Source: Siphonodentalium dalli (lineage: Eukaryota > Mollusca > Scaphopoda > Gadilida > Siphonodentaliidae). From it: DNA of 64,000 bases. The translations under genes and the position numbers were made by a program. Below, one piece after another: positions 22,046-35,032 of the stretch. The stretch covers positions 32,860,918 to 32,924,917 of the forward strand of contig CP136062.1 in NCBI GenBank assembly GCA_032622095.1, read 5' to 3'. Below the pieces are notes generated by a model, which had not been told where the DNA came from, did no database searches, and saw only the letters and a program-made list of their open reading frames with translations. Numbering within the stretch: the first letter of the stretch is position 1; each line of letters begins with the position of its first letter.

Positions 22046-22853
22046 AAGGGGTACTGTACACTAAATCCGACCATTTAAAGAGGTACTGTACACTAAATCC
22101 GACCATTTAAAGTGGTACTGTACACTAAATCCGGCCATTTAAAGGGGTACTGTACACTAAATTCGAACATTTAAAGGGGTACTCTACACTAAATACGAAC
22201 ATTTAAAGGGGTACTGTACACTAAATCCGACCATTTAAAGTGGTACTGTACACTAAATACGAACATTTAAAGGGGTACTGTACACTAAATCCGGCCATTT
22301 AAAGGGGTACTGTACATTAAATTCGAACATTTAAAGGGGTACTCTACACTAAAAACGACCATTTAAAGGGGTAATGTACACTAAATCCGACAATTTAAAG
22401 GGGTATTGTACACTAAATCCAACCATTTAAAGGGGTACTGTACACTAAATCCGACCATTTAAAGGGGTACCGTACAATAAATCCGACCATTTAAAGGGGT
22501 ACTGTACACTAAATCCGAAAACTTAAAGGGATACTGTACACTAAATACGATCATTTAAAGGGGTATTCTACACTAAATACGACCATTTATGAGACCATCT
22601 CTTTTTATACTAAACTGAATATATGCAATAAATGAATTAATTTTGAGTCATAAATTCATTTTCATTATATGTACCCGTGTTGTTGGCATCGTTCATAGCG
22701 CACACGAGTGTATTTTGCACTAACCCATGGCTCAAATCATTCATTTGTTGCATATATTCTGTTTAGTATAAAAGGAGATGGTCCCATAAATGGTCGGATT
22801 TAGTGTACAGTACCCCTTTAAATTGTCGGATTTAGTGTACAGTACCCCTTTAA
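22046..22853. mobile_element. Inverted element with tandemly amplified terminal repeat
   Basis: About 17 copies of a 32 bp unit (GGGGTACTGTACACTAAATC + CGACCATTTAAA) form the left arm. The same unit appears twice in inverted orientation at the right (22794-22853). Between them is a palindrome, TTTATGAGACCATCTC...GAGATGGTCCCATAAA (22586-22792). A fold-back element's terminal unit has therefore expanded on one side. A TTAA follows the right terminus (CCCCT then TTAA); the left flank reads ATAA. Its core matches the arms at 3797-4040 and 7850-8094. Confidence 0.75.
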
Positions 22854-23904
22854 TAGATATAAGATATTTCTGTCATGACCTCATCTTAGACATGCAAACA
22901 GGCCTGTACCTTTAGTTGATTTTCTTTAGAAAAGCGCATTTGAATTCGAGTGGCTATCCTATAGTTTCGTCTGAGAGAAGATGCATGCAATTTCAGTTGA
23001 ATAGTGATTGGAATTACGCAGGCATACAATGTTCTCATTAATTCCCCTCGGGTGTATACTGTCATACAGATTTTTGAAAGCCGTGGTTCGCTGGGCATCT
23101 GATAAATATATAATGGTTTTTTTTGGGACGTATTAAAAGCTGTAGTGCTACCCCGAATCCGGTAATAGGTGTAGATGTTTTAGGATATTGTAGGAAGGCT
23201 AATCTGGCCGTTTCAAATTGAGCTACCGTATAGCGATGGGATATCTCGCATGACAACACATATCGGGGTTTCGTGGGGTGTGTATTCACTTGATGTCTTA
23301 TAGTTGCAGTATATAACTATTATGACCGCGTTAATTGCTTTCGATGTTTAGGTATGAACAATGGCTGGTCCATGCAATCTTGGCGGGAACACAATGCCTC
23401 CGACTTTTTATCCACACTTAGAAGCTTTCTGGTGTGGTGAATGGGAAACCTGCAGTAATAAGCCGTATTTGTTTGTAATCATTTGAAGAATTGGTTGTTT
23501 AACGGAATTCTGAGGCGGTGCATTCATGTAACCAATATATTTTAAATTATAATTTATATTTATGGCTAATAATATGATCTTGATGGCGTTACCATTTCTG
23601 ATTATGGTTTTCTTGTAAGACATGTGCACCGACTTTCACCTAGTAAACACGGTCATATCATAGCATGAGGGTTCTTGGTATGGGTAAATAAAAGTGCACC
23701 CACCGCGAGGCTATCGGCTCTTGTTTTTTACCAGGTTTCTTGACATAAGATAAGATATACTCATATGCACTGCATATAATCTCTCTGCATCCTAGTAATG
23801 TATGCATGTAAACACATGTCTGAACAACGACCACGCGATGTTATCTGTGATACGATATTAACCCAGAATGAGCGAGCCCTCATAATTGCTTTGTAGTTTC
23901 GTAA
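22854..23904. other. Non-coding stretch
   Basis: No recognisable gene or repeat. The minus frames here are short and lack known motifs. Confidence 0.4.
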
Positions 23905-24225
23905 TCTGCAGCACATGACTGACACAAAACTGGTGATATAATTAAAGTGCTTTATAATATGAAGCATTGTATAATATGTCTCTCTGCATGCTATACTATG
24001 TCGCACGTGACTGACACACCATGTTTTTTTTATAATTAAAGTTATTAGTAATCTGCGGCACATGACGGACACACCATGGTTTTTATAATTAAAGTGATAT
24101 GAAACACTACAGCACATGACTGACACATCATGGGTGATATAATTAAAGTGATATAAAACACTGCTGCACATGACTGACACATCATGTGTGATATAATTAA
24201 AGTGATATAAAACACTGCTGCGGCT
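23905..24225. repeat. Degenerate minisatellite, ~54 bp unit
   Basis: Five to six units containing GCACATGACTGACACATCAT and GATATAATTAAAGTGATATA. The last two are nearly identical and the leftmost are divergent. Confidence 0.75.
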
Positions 24226-24640
24226 CACAACGAATAAACTTGCTCAACGCAGGGAATTTCAATAAATTATGTGTCAAAATTGCCAGATCACAACGCTATT
24301 CTTTCATAATAAAATCATTCACGTCATCGGTGATTTGTTCGGAACGAATTTACGACTCTTTGTGCATAGTTATGTTCTACGAATGGCACAGCCGATGTTG
24401 TTTGAATACTGTGACAATAATAGTGTAACAGTGCATTAGTCCATGGTTGTAGTGACCGAGTCGTAAATTATCAATTTCAGGTAGAGAAATTATGACTTAA
24501 TATGTCTTTTAGATTTACAACTATCGCACTCTCCGTCAAAGACTACTTTATTTTGAACCCCAGCCGCCACCGTTTCTATTGTCCGTCCTCCCACGCCATC
24601 GGTAGGAGATCGTCCTATGTAGACAACATATGAAAATTAA
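24226..24640. other. Non-coding stretch
   Basis: No gene or repeat recognised. Confidence 0.4.
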
Positions 24641-25032
24641 CCCTTTACCCAACAGAAGGGCCCTGTGCCAATGCATTCTCTTATATATGCGAGTCGACCA
24701 TAGGTCGCCTCGCATATATAAGAGAATGCATTGGCTTAACACATTAAAAATTATAAAATTGTTAAAGAATGTAAGAAAAAATGGTAAAAAGTGTTAAAAA
24801 AAGATTTTTTTTAGGCCAATGCATTCTCTTATATATGCGAGGCGACCTATGGTCGACTCGCATATATAAGAGAATGCATTGGCACAGGGTATAACGGTAA
24901 CTATCACAATGTGGTCAAGGAGCCGGTTCCAATGATATCCATATTTGTATGGTTTTATTGAAACAGACCCAAGATAATTTAGGCTGTTGCAGCTTTATTT
25001 GGCCGGTTTTGGCCGGTTTGTTGGGTAAAGGG
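24641..25032. mobile_element. piggyBac-like MITE with two internal hairpins
   Basis: The ends CCCTTTACCCAACA...TGTTGGGTAAAGGG are flanked by TTAA at 24637-24640 and 25033-25036. CCCT termini plus TTAA are the piggyBac pattern. Inside are two long perfect palindromes (24666-24735 and 24814-24884), each built from CCAATGCATTCTCTTATATA and its complement around GCGAGTCGACC. They are also arranged as inverted copies of each other. Non-coding. Confidence 0.85.
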
Positions 25033-25036
25033 TTAA

Positions 25037-25260
25037 AGGTACTCAATCCGATCAGACGTTCCTAAATTACTGTTTCTTTGGCTTCTGTGTCAAAACACTA
25101 TTTTATTCGAGTCGATGAACCCACCCATCAAAGCTAAGAGTGATATCGATATTTGAAGTTTGTTATTTCTCGAGATGTGTAATAATGTGTGACCCAGAAA
25201 CACGCGGTCAAACGGAGGGTCTCGGACAAAATTGCGGATGAACGTGGATAACACTAAAAT
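25037..25260. mobile_element. Truncated TTAA MITE, family A
   Basis: It begins AGGTACTCAATCCGATCAGA directly after the TTAA at 25033-25036, which it shares with the preceding piggyBac-like element. Its sequence matches 21540-21752 in reverse orientation. The far end is replaced by a hAT fragment at about 25260. Confidence 0.75.
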
Positions 25261-25592
25261 TTTGACTGGCCACGGGAGAGGGACCAGGACACAAGCCATG
25301 GAAATTTCCAACCTGACACCCCCCTAAGGTTGGAAAAGTTCCTGCTGATGGACATATCAGTCCAATATTTTGACAAAAAGTCAGAAAATATGCAAATATT
25401 GGACCAAAAACAATAAATCCCCCCAATTAATTGTTTGAAAAATCAAACTACAAGAACATTTTCAACCTATTGTGGGTGTGAAATTTCCAACTAATGTTGT
25501 GTCAGGTATGAAATTTCCAACTGCTGAAAATCTTGACCAACGTTTGGGGGGATGTGAGACACCATTCAAACCCCCTGTCGCCACGTCCCTGT
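25261..25592. mobile_element. 3' fragment of the hAT family
   Basis: It shares GACTGGCCACGGGAGAGGGA, GTTGGAAA-type blocks and the terminal GTGAGACACC...GCCACGTCCCTG with the elements at 9430 and 14686. Only one terminus is present. The 5' half is missing. Confidence 0.75.
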
Positions 25593-26899
25593 AAACGATT
25601 AATCTGGTTGATTGTTATGCATGCCAGTAAACAGCGAGATTTATGCCTGTACATATCGCGACCTGAGTTTCAATCTGTTCTAAGTGCATTTTTTATGATT
25701 TTGAGTAAATCGATTTTCAAAGTTTGAATTGCCGTCACAACTGTAATGTATGGTTTACAGTGGAAAACTTCACATCGTTGGATTCCTTAATGTCTTAGGT
25801 ATTAATTTTTATCAAGACTAATCCACATAAGACTGTTATATCTCTTAAATTTTGAGAAATGTAGACATAGGGTGTGAAATTTAGCACTTGGAGCAAAATA
25901 TAACTAAATACTTGTTGTGGAACACGCAAATGACAATTCAGACCTTAACTCTATTTTAGGGCAAGGTTGTCCCATGTTCCGAAAAATATGTCATTTTGGA
26001 ACTTAGGACAACTAAGAGTTAAAGTATACACTCTATTCACCAGAATAACAAATTGATTTTCGACACTTCTGGAAGCCGCATTTGTCCCAAGTACACTACC
26101 TTGGTCATGTTGGTTTACAGTATGATGAATTTAAATGAGTACCGACATCACTGTAAATACAATGCTACTCGAGAGATGGACTTTACGCATCGTGCATACC
26201 ATAATAATGTATTGCGTCAGCATTGGTAGGAAATTAGTTCACGTATACTCACCAAAGTTTTGTAATCTACCAGATGAACGGAGCTGTCATACCTGCGTAT
26301 TGGAAATTAGCAATATATATAAGTTCCAGGTGAAATATGAACTCAATTTATCACCCCATTCATTAAAGTTGGTCTTTTGACACACTCATTTCAGCTGCTA
26401 CGCTAATATTTGAATATACCATCAATATGTTCATCATTGAACACCATATTAGTAGCTTCCAGCCACACGACCTCCAACTCGAGCGTGAACATCTATGTGG
26501 TTACCATATAGCCCAAGTCATGCACGTTGCTAATAAGGACAGGTGGCGAAATGATCCAGAAGTGTTCACTCACTCAATCTACTGTGCTACGGGCGTCCCT
26601 GTTTGGATCAATGGAAATTTGAACATGGACAAATTGTGGCAGCTATGATTGTTCCAAGAGCACATGCGTTGGTTTTGTTTCGCCAAACGTGCTTCCAATG
26701 TAGACGCTCATGTCTATTAGCTGGCATATGCATCAGCATTGGATATGCGTGTACACCTTGGTATCCTCATCTACTATTTAAGCTGGAGTAAGAATCTATC
26801 TTCAAATTTACTTTTTTCTCTAGATCAATCAGGGGTGTTATCTGAAATGTTTCTCATACAGTTTTTTTCTTTGCGAGAGGGCCATTGCTTGTTGATTCG
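25593..26899. other. Non-coding or unrecognised stretch
   Basis: A 73-codon plus frame at 26427-26648 (ATG start) is varied in composition but matches nothing I recognise. No repeats seen. Confidence 0.3.
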
Positions 26900-29760
26900 A
26901 CAGTTCATTATATATTAGTACGGTGTTCATTTTCGTTCCGATTGCCTGGCCTGAAAGTGTGATGATCAGGTTGGCTTTGTATGTTGTTTGTGCACCAATG
27001 TTGATACTTTATTGTGAGGAACAGCAATGTGCTGTTGAACGCACATTGAAGGTAGTGAAAAATACATGTTTCACATTGATTGATGTTGTGAACCGTTTTT
27101 ACCTCTCCATAGTGACGACCCGCGAACTTCCGGGGTGCCTATACCGCTGCTATTGTGTGGTACATGTGCTCACGTGCAGGTTCATGGGAACGTGACTTCG
27201 TAGAGAACTATCGATGGGGACCGTACACAATTCGCATTCGACGTGTCGGACGTGGGGGTCCTCATATTGCGGCGAACATATCCACGATTAGACTGATTGA
27301 TGTCATGGACAGTTGATGGTATTTTAATTACTGGACGGTGTCTGGATGAAACGCCGCTGTGTGTTCGCTGCAATGTGGTTGTGTGCTTTGATTGACTGAT
27401 TTCATTGTATTGCTGCAATAGTTAAGTAGGTGTATGGTTAAAATTGTAATCCGTGCATTAGTTTCCCGACTGTGCGATGTCGGCGGTTGATGCTGTGGAT
27501 CAGTGTGGGCTATGGACACTTCACATGCATCTGATATATACAACATACACGTACAACGCCTATCGGAAACTGCCATATAATTTCAAGATGACCATAGCCT
27601 ATATGATCATGTAACAGTGTTAAATATTTGCTAATTCGGGACGCTGAATATTGCTGGTGTCTGGGCTGCTGACAGGGATCTTCCAACTTATTGCGGTTTT
27701 AGGTGAAGTTCAAAATTCAAATACCACAAGGAAAGCTATTCATAGAAATGTGTTTCCTTGGATAACATAGACACTGGTAACGGAAAGGAACAAAACATCT
27801 ATGTTATTATGCCTGTCTTGTGTTCGACGTCTGCAAAGCTCCGCTGTATTAAATAGTCCATGTGTCGCTTGCTGTGTTTTTTTTGGTGGGTCTAAATAGC
27901 TGTTCGCTGCAAGTGTCTTTGGGGCGGTCGGCAATGCAGCGTATAAGTGAGCTAGGATGTTACATGTATTTCGTGTGCCAAATGTATGACTCATTGGTCT
28001 ATATATCAGTCACGTGCGTATAAATGCTATCCAATTGAATTATCACAATGGGTATAATAGTGTATGCTAAACACAGAACCCACAACATTCCACCATGCTG
28101 TTACATATACATACATGGCGCGTATTTCGGTTTCTTATCTGCGGAATCGAGTATCTTCGGTAGGCTGATGCGCCGGTCAATGTGGATATATGCTGGGTGT
28201 TATGGTCATAGTTCATGTTTGGTACCTCGTGAGATTAACCCATGGACGCTGACGTATGCAGCCTTTACGTTGTTGGTTGAAGTCTCCCTGCACAAGTTCA
28301 CTACCGTGGTGCGTTTTAGCAACCAGCATTTTACTTGCCAATAAACGTTGTATGTATTAGGGAATATAGGAGGCGCCCATATTGCAGAATAATGTTGTCC
28401 CGTGGGTGTATCGTGTTGTGGCCTTTGTACTCTGGTTCAGAGTTTCACAGCGGCATTTTGTTTCGTGTACTGTGTTTGCCAGTCTTTAAAACCAATGTAC
28501 AAGCCATAGGTGGTGTGTGTCTTTTTAGCAAGTGGATATTGTTGGGTCACATCGATGTGCGAAGTTGTGCAGCTGTCTGCAGTGTTGTAACATAGTTGCC
28601 GTGTACTACTGTTTCTGGGTTGTGGATGCATCGGTCGAATGTACTTTGGTGGATGTGTTTCGAGACACCCAATCCAGACATCATATCCGCCCAGATCTTA
28701 TTCTGACACGAATTGTGACATCGTGTAACTTTATCTGAGCCAGCAATATTCCATCGTCCTCCTCGTACACAAACCTTTGTTGGCGTCGATGGTCACGGTA
28801 TATATATGCATGCCTTGGCCAGTGTCGGGTCGGCTTTGTTCAAGTTGGGCTTTAAATTCGTTGCGCTTTATGCCTTATTGGTGTTGTCCTGTGGTTGTGT
28901 TAAGAGTGAATTCTTGCCTTTCTGAATAGATTTGTACATCCACGAGTATTATGTGGTGCTGGTTCCATGTGCTCCATTCTGTCGATTGCCTGTCGCATGC
29001 GTGACGCTTATGTAGTGCCTGTGAGTTTAGTAAGTTTTCGCCCTTCCTTTGGGCTATCCAATTGCCGATGTACCGCTTATTACGGAGCTGCATGGTTATT
29101 GTGGCACCCTTTGTAGCATTCTTCTGTAGAGGGAACTGGGATGGATGGAGCTTGGATGGAGTTGCCTAACGGAATTATGAAATGACTTAATGTTAACGTG
29201 GTGGAGCGAGTGATGTATGTTAGTGATGAAGATCAAGTTGAATTATGTGCGCGTTTGCTGACTGTTTCTGCATTTACAATACTTTATTCTGATGTACATG
29301 GTGTGGTGGATCAACTTGGGATCTATCGGCTGATGTGCGCTTATGAACAGTCAATATATAACGTCGTCGGGGAGGGTGGCGTTGGTGTTCTACATGTATA
29401 GCAGTCTTCACCCAATGGCTGATCATGTGTTTGGAGTGGCTACGCTGGGTGGTAGTTGATTGCTGAAGTTGACGTTTCTGTTGGCACGACTGAATTTATT
29501 GAATCCCTTTATATGAGCGGTCAGTAATTGGGGCTGGACATATAAGTATGCTGTCCAACACACACGATAACTTTCTAATTATTCTGAATTATATATCCAC
29601 GACTGTGGCGCCCAAGTTGCTCTGGTGTATTTCCAAAACTGGGTGGATAAACTGAACACCAGAAAGTCGTTGATAGATTGTATGCATGTGCGTGTATCTG
29701 TAGTTCTGGTGACTTTCATATATGGTGATCCCATGGCCCTAGTCACAGACGACTAACGGA
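26900..29760 (+). other. G+T-skewed region without recognised gene
   Basis: Over nearly 3 kb the plus strand is visibly rich in G and T, unlike the AT-balanced flanks. Several plus frames of 60-98 codons occur (26923-27195, 28048-28344, 28532-28738, 29198-29401). Two open stretches lack a start but look varied: one around 27160-27315 with a GRGGPHIAANI phrase, and one from 29568 to 29754. A related phrase (GGAGGCGCCCATATTGCAG) recurs near 28369. It could be an old coding region, a decayed element or a long non-coding transcript. No function is assigned. Confidence 0.3.
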
Positions 29761-32714
29761 TAGATACCGTCAAGGCAACAGCATTAAGTCTCATGAATAT
29801 ATGTGTTTTGAATGTCCTTCAACTATAAATTCGCTATAAAATCGAAAATTATAAGGGTTACGAAAAGTAACAAATCCGTATTAACGTGCTATTGTTCGTG
29901 AAGTGGATTCCGCATACCATTAACCATCTGTGCATCATTATTTGTAAATGAAAGTGGTGTATGTCCTAGAAGCGGGAATGACAATAAATAAAATATCAAA
30001 CCAATGCAAACATTGAGAACGTTGGCATGTTGGGACTACATGTACTTATAACATCGAAAGACTGTATGTATGTCAAATATAATTAACCAGTTATGTCATT
30101 GCATGAATAATATAGAATACTAACATATTAAAACTTATATGTACCTTGTTTGGGAAACGGAATATAGCCACCAAGAAACTGGGTGGTTATTCATCTACTC
30201 AATTACAATATTATAGTCTGTTTTGCACTGCGAAGGTTGGAGTAGTTTTATATAAACCTATCTATATAGTTTAAATATGATAAGGTATCGGCTTCGATCA
30301 TATTTTAGATCCATATTGTTCCATGTGGGAAGAAGACTCATACACGTAGAATTCTTCAGACATTGCCAATATTGAAATAGAACAAGATGGAACTACGAAA
30401 TTATATCCACTTGAGTTATATAAACCAATATGGTTTCAGTCCCCAATGTGCATGAAAGCAGATGGAACAAGTCAGTTCTCAACACAACTCACTTTCGCGT
30501 ACTTCGGACAACAAATAACCGTGTTTTACGGCGTTATTGTTCGAAATATCGCTTCGGTGTTGCGACCGTCTTGTAGAGAATTTAATTCCGGTTCCAACGG
30601 TACCCCAACGGACGTTTCGTACCAGAACGGTACTTAGAACAGATTGAAACTCATGTCGCGATATAGCCTATGGTTGAGACACCGTCCTCTACTAATAAAA
30701 GGTTAGCATATACTAATTTTTAAAGTGATTATTACACAATGTATGTCGCTGCAATTAAGCTGACAATTAAGAATGGAGACCGAAGTTCCGCCCGATACAG
30801 GCACATAATATATAAGTATAAACGTGACTAGAAATCAGGGTTAATATTCTCAAAAACAAATTATTCAGCCCTGTAACCAAACTATTCAGTCAACAAATTA
30901 TGTAGGAGATTGGATCAAGTTTGTTCAATTACTTTGTAGTTGGGTTACCTAGCTTAGTCACTTGCTTCACATACGCATGCTAAACAGACAAATTTGTTTG
31001 ACGACCTAAACATTTGATCCTAACTAAACTACCCAGCTATTCTGCTTAAATCATTTTACTGTTTCATAATGTCAGCCAATAGTATCGCTGCATTAAATCT
31101 CCTGTGCACTTTTGTCCCTGCATGCATGTCTCAAATTGTGACAGGGGATCATATTCCTTGAATATCTTGAGGGGGAAGTAAACTACCTGTACACGTATTC
31201 TAGACAATAATTAGGTCGGACGCATTATCCTCGTTATGGGAGGTTTTGGGGACCAGATATGGAATTTCAAAAGAGGAAGCTTTAACGCGTTTTTAATTAC
31301 TGCCAGCCTAGCAAAAATGACAACGACCGTGTCTTATAAAGAGCGTCAACGCTGACGTCGCTCAACACACTGACCAATGTGCCGAAACGTCTACAATGAA
31401 GTGCCGAAACAACCAAGTTTTGAAGACCAAGGTACCGAAATGTCCTGAAAACCGGAGGCCGAAACATCCTGCACCCGCCGGGACCGACCTTCAACTGCAT
31501 GAAATATTTGCCACCATGTTGACACTATGTCCCATGTACCGGCCGGTACTGATTGACTGTTGGCGCACTGTCAATATGAACCATATTGTGGCCGGTACCG
31601 GCATGCTTACGGGGTTACATTTGACATTAACACGAGCGCTTCTATCTTGTTCACTTCTCGGAGGGGCGTTCAATGTAGTGATTTTTTGTGCACAACAATT
31701 GCCTCTATGTCACCAAACACTTAACTCAATATTACGGTACATGTAATAGACGCAAGTATTGATATGTCCCGTATATATCTACATCCACACAATGTTGACA
31801 TCGTTGTGTGCCACCAGTGAGTAATTACACACTTAGAACTAATGTGTTGAATTATGTACAATGTGTTACATTTGCTCACACACAAAATTGTGTAGAAATG
31901 ATAAATGGCAGATTATATATTTAGGTGCAGATTTTCAGTGAATATGCGAGTGTATCATATTGTGTAGTTAAGATGTGTTTGATTGTATACACACATCTCA
32001 CAAAGGTTACATACACGAATTTTGCAGCAGTCTTAACATTTGTTTAGTGTTCAATCTGAACAGCACATAATTGTGATAAAATCTAACATACATACCACTA
32101 ACTTCAGATCCGGTTCCATGGTTTTCCTTAACTTTCCATATATGACATTCATGAATAATTAAAAAGCTCCATATATGGAAATGCTACTCCAAAACTTTGA
32201 CCTGTAGCACCGAAACCACGGAAGCGGGGCTGGATGAATCTATGAAAACACGGAACCACACCAAATATCGAACAAAATTTGTGTAAATTTTGAACAGTAA
32301 GTTTGAAAAGTACCATAAAAAACGAACTATATTTCGAAACGGTGTGATTCGGTTCTCCAATTAGTTTATTAACATAAAAATCTAAACGCACGTGTCACAA
32401 CTCGCGCGGCAAGTCAAGCACAAGAGTTATAATATGCTGCAATTTTGACGAGTAGCTTGCTAAAATCGTCAACAAACCTACAGCTCTGATATTCCATTCT
32501 GTCATTATGTTTGAGTGCCGGAATTGTTCTCAAAGCACACAGGAAATTTGATTTTGGAGTGATCGGATTTCGCCATTTTTGCTGGAAAACCCCATACTAA
32601 ATATAGAAACACAGACTAGTACCCAGCCGGTGACAGAGTCAGAAAGGAAGTGTGACTGGTCCGCTGTGGTAGAGATTGGCTGATCGTGGCGACCTCGACG
32701 TCATCATGTTCCAC
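29761..32714. other. No gene recognised
   Basis: Short frames only (for example 30446-30637 and 31396-31746), none with known motifs. The phrase GTGCCGAAAC recurs near 31380-31412. I see no inverted or tandem arrays. Confidence 0.35.
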
Positions 32715-32914
32715 CTATGGCCACTGGCAGATGAAATGGATAGATAAGCCGACGCCGTCGTGGAACCGCCAGAGGTCACCTTTAGCCAGTGCCATCATAT
32801 GCTCTGGATCACCCGTAGGCTGACTTGACCCCCACTCGATCCAGGTAAGCCGGTCACCATTTCTGTTGCAGAACTCGAACTTATTACCACACCGGATGCC
32901 GTCGATCCATACAT
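32715..32914 (-). CDS. C-type lectin domain, C-terminal exon
   Basis: The minus-strand exon begins after an acceptor (CATGTTACAG) in phase 1 and ends at a TAG stop, so it is the last coding exon. It encodes the second half of a C-type lectin-like domain: VWIDGIRCG, an aromatic strand with FEFCN, W-I-E-W, a QPTGDPEH segment at the long loop, LWRFHDG, and a terminal FICQW. The usual calcium/sugar motifs are changed: QPT stands where EPN or QPD would be, and WRF where WND would be. The loop cysteine and its partner before FIC are both replaced, so the second canonical disulfide is missing. Two extra cysteines (IRC, EFC) may form another. The upstream exon at 35162-35320 ends in phase 1 and joins in frame. 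Confidence 0.85.
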
Positions 32915-33129
32915 CTGTAACATGTATGCGTTCATCAAATGAAATCATGAAAAATATAATGTTATTGGAATTGCATAAACATGTACCAAACTTCAGCTTA
33001 TATCAAATTTTATCAATTTGAAAAGGTACCAAACCTGTATGTTTTTCGTCGGTGGGTTATTATTTATTCGACCTCGCACACTGGATCATCGGGAACAAAC
33101 ACCACTTCAAGCCAGTTTAAGGCATTATT

Positions 33130-35032
33130 GTTATATTGTTTACATGTTATATTGTTTACATATTGTTTGCACAATGTTCACATATTGTTTACATATATTG
33201 TATAGATAATGTTTACATTATTATTGTTTACATATGTTTACATATTGTTTTACATATTGCTTACCTATTGTTTACATTTTGTTTACATCTTGTTTACATC
33301 TTGTTCACATATTGTTTACATATTGTTTACATAATGTTTTACATAATGTTTTACATAATGTTTTACATAATGTTTTACATAATGTTTTACATAATGTTTT
33401 ACATATTGTTTACACACCTGATACAGACCAAGTAGACTGTAATAATACAAAACTATTAGGTAAAAGGCCTCTGTGTTATAGGGTATCTGGCATGCCACTC
33501 CAGTCGTTTAGGCATGCCAATATCCCACAATATGTCAAATATAGCGAATTATCGAAATATGAAATACCGCGAAAAGTGAAATAGGAAAAGACACAGAAAT
33601 TACGGAATGAAAATGCATCGAAATGACGAAATAGCGCGAATTAAAGAAATAATCAATTATTTTTTATTAACTAAATAACTGAGATATTTGAAGAAGTGTT
33701 TTTGACGAAATAACGGAAATATTTGAAGAAGTGTTCTAAAGAGCGTAACCCGAACCTCCCCCAAGCCTACCCACCCTATAAAACAATTATATTTCACCAG
33801 AGTTGATCTATTGTGGTGTTGTACTTTCGCATACAAATCGCCGTTATTTCGTAAAGGTACATTCTTTATAACGACCCCGTTCGGCGCGATTTCGCACCCG
33901 AGCTCGGGTCGTGTATAGGTAACAGGCGGGCGTGCGTTCTTGTGACGTTACACATAAATTACAGTATACCGTGAAAGAGAAATTTTTATTCACACCACAT
34001 TTCCGTGAGAAAATCACGTGACTTCCGGCAGTGGTTTCACAAAATCGCGGAATCAGATATGAAACGAATTTCTACTTCACAACTTCTGATATGTGGCAAC
34101 GGACAACTGATGTATTTATTTATTTATAAACAGTAAGTTGTTATGAATATGTCCTACGTATGTTCATAATATATTAGTATTAGATCAGTTTCCTTTGTTC
34201 ACAAGATGAAGGCAGTTACGGCGTAATGACGTCAAAGCGTCACTTGTCTCTGCGGGCCAGAATCCAGACATGACTGAACGTGTCTTCGCGGACAACTGAT
34301 TTCACCTCACTATAGACTAGCCATATATTGATTAATGTATAGATTGAGCATTTAATCCATGCTCATACACATGTAATCTGAGTTAATTATAATTTCACAT
34401 AAAGTTTTACATTTAAATGCAGCGAAGTGTTGATTTTTTCTGAAGTCAGCAGCCAATACGATGTTTATGTGTACTACTTCCCACTTCATATCAATGGTGT
34501 TCATTTATAAACGTTTAACTATATCATAATGATTATGTAAAGCACCCGTATTCAATAAAAATATAATTCTTACTATTATGACGGGGTCGCTCTACATTTG
34601 TATATGCCTTGCATATTATCATATTAGAGTTATTACTCTTTGGCAATGTTAGGCTTTTAGCATTTCAAAGAGCATGTGGCATGCTTCAACGGCTGGCGAC
34701 GCATGCCACATACCCTATAACACTGAGGCCTTTTAACTAATAGTTTTGTGTTACTACAGAGTAACATTGGTCTGTTTCAGGTGGTTTACACATTGTTTGC
34801 ACAATGTTCACATATTGTTTACATATTGTACACATAATGTTTACATATTGTTTACATATTGTTTACATATTGATTTACAGATTGTTTTACATATAGTTTT
34901 ACATATTGTTTTACATATTGTTTACATATTGTTACATATTGTTTACATATGGTTTTGCATATTGTTTACATATTGTTTACATATGGTTTTGCATATTGTT
35001 TACATATTGTTTTACATATTGTTTACATACTG
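33130..35032. repeat. 12-13 bp minisatellite split by a TIR element
   Basis: Units of TGTTTACATAT(T) and TGTTTTACATAA fill 33130-33414 and continue at 34784-35032. The two parts belong to one array interrupted by the element at 33415-34783. They lie in the intron between the two lectin exons. Frames reading FTYCLHIV-like repeats are by-products. Confidence 0.85.
33415..34783. mobile_element. TIR DNA element inside the minisatellite
   Basis: The left end CACCTGATACAGACC and right end GGTCTGTTTCAGGTG are inverted. The similarity extends about 80 bp inward (ACAAAACTATTAG, AAAAGGCCTC, GTGTTATAGGGTAT, GGCATGC). GTTTACA directly adjoins both ends (33408-33414, 34784-34790), but since the host array is made of that word, the duplication is not decisive. 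The 1369 bp interior is AT-rich with repeated CGAAATA phrases and no transposase. Confidence 0.7.

Noticed and set aside
33130-35032. Frames rich in FTYCLHIV repeats
   Set aside because: Products of the TGTTTACATAT minisatellite.
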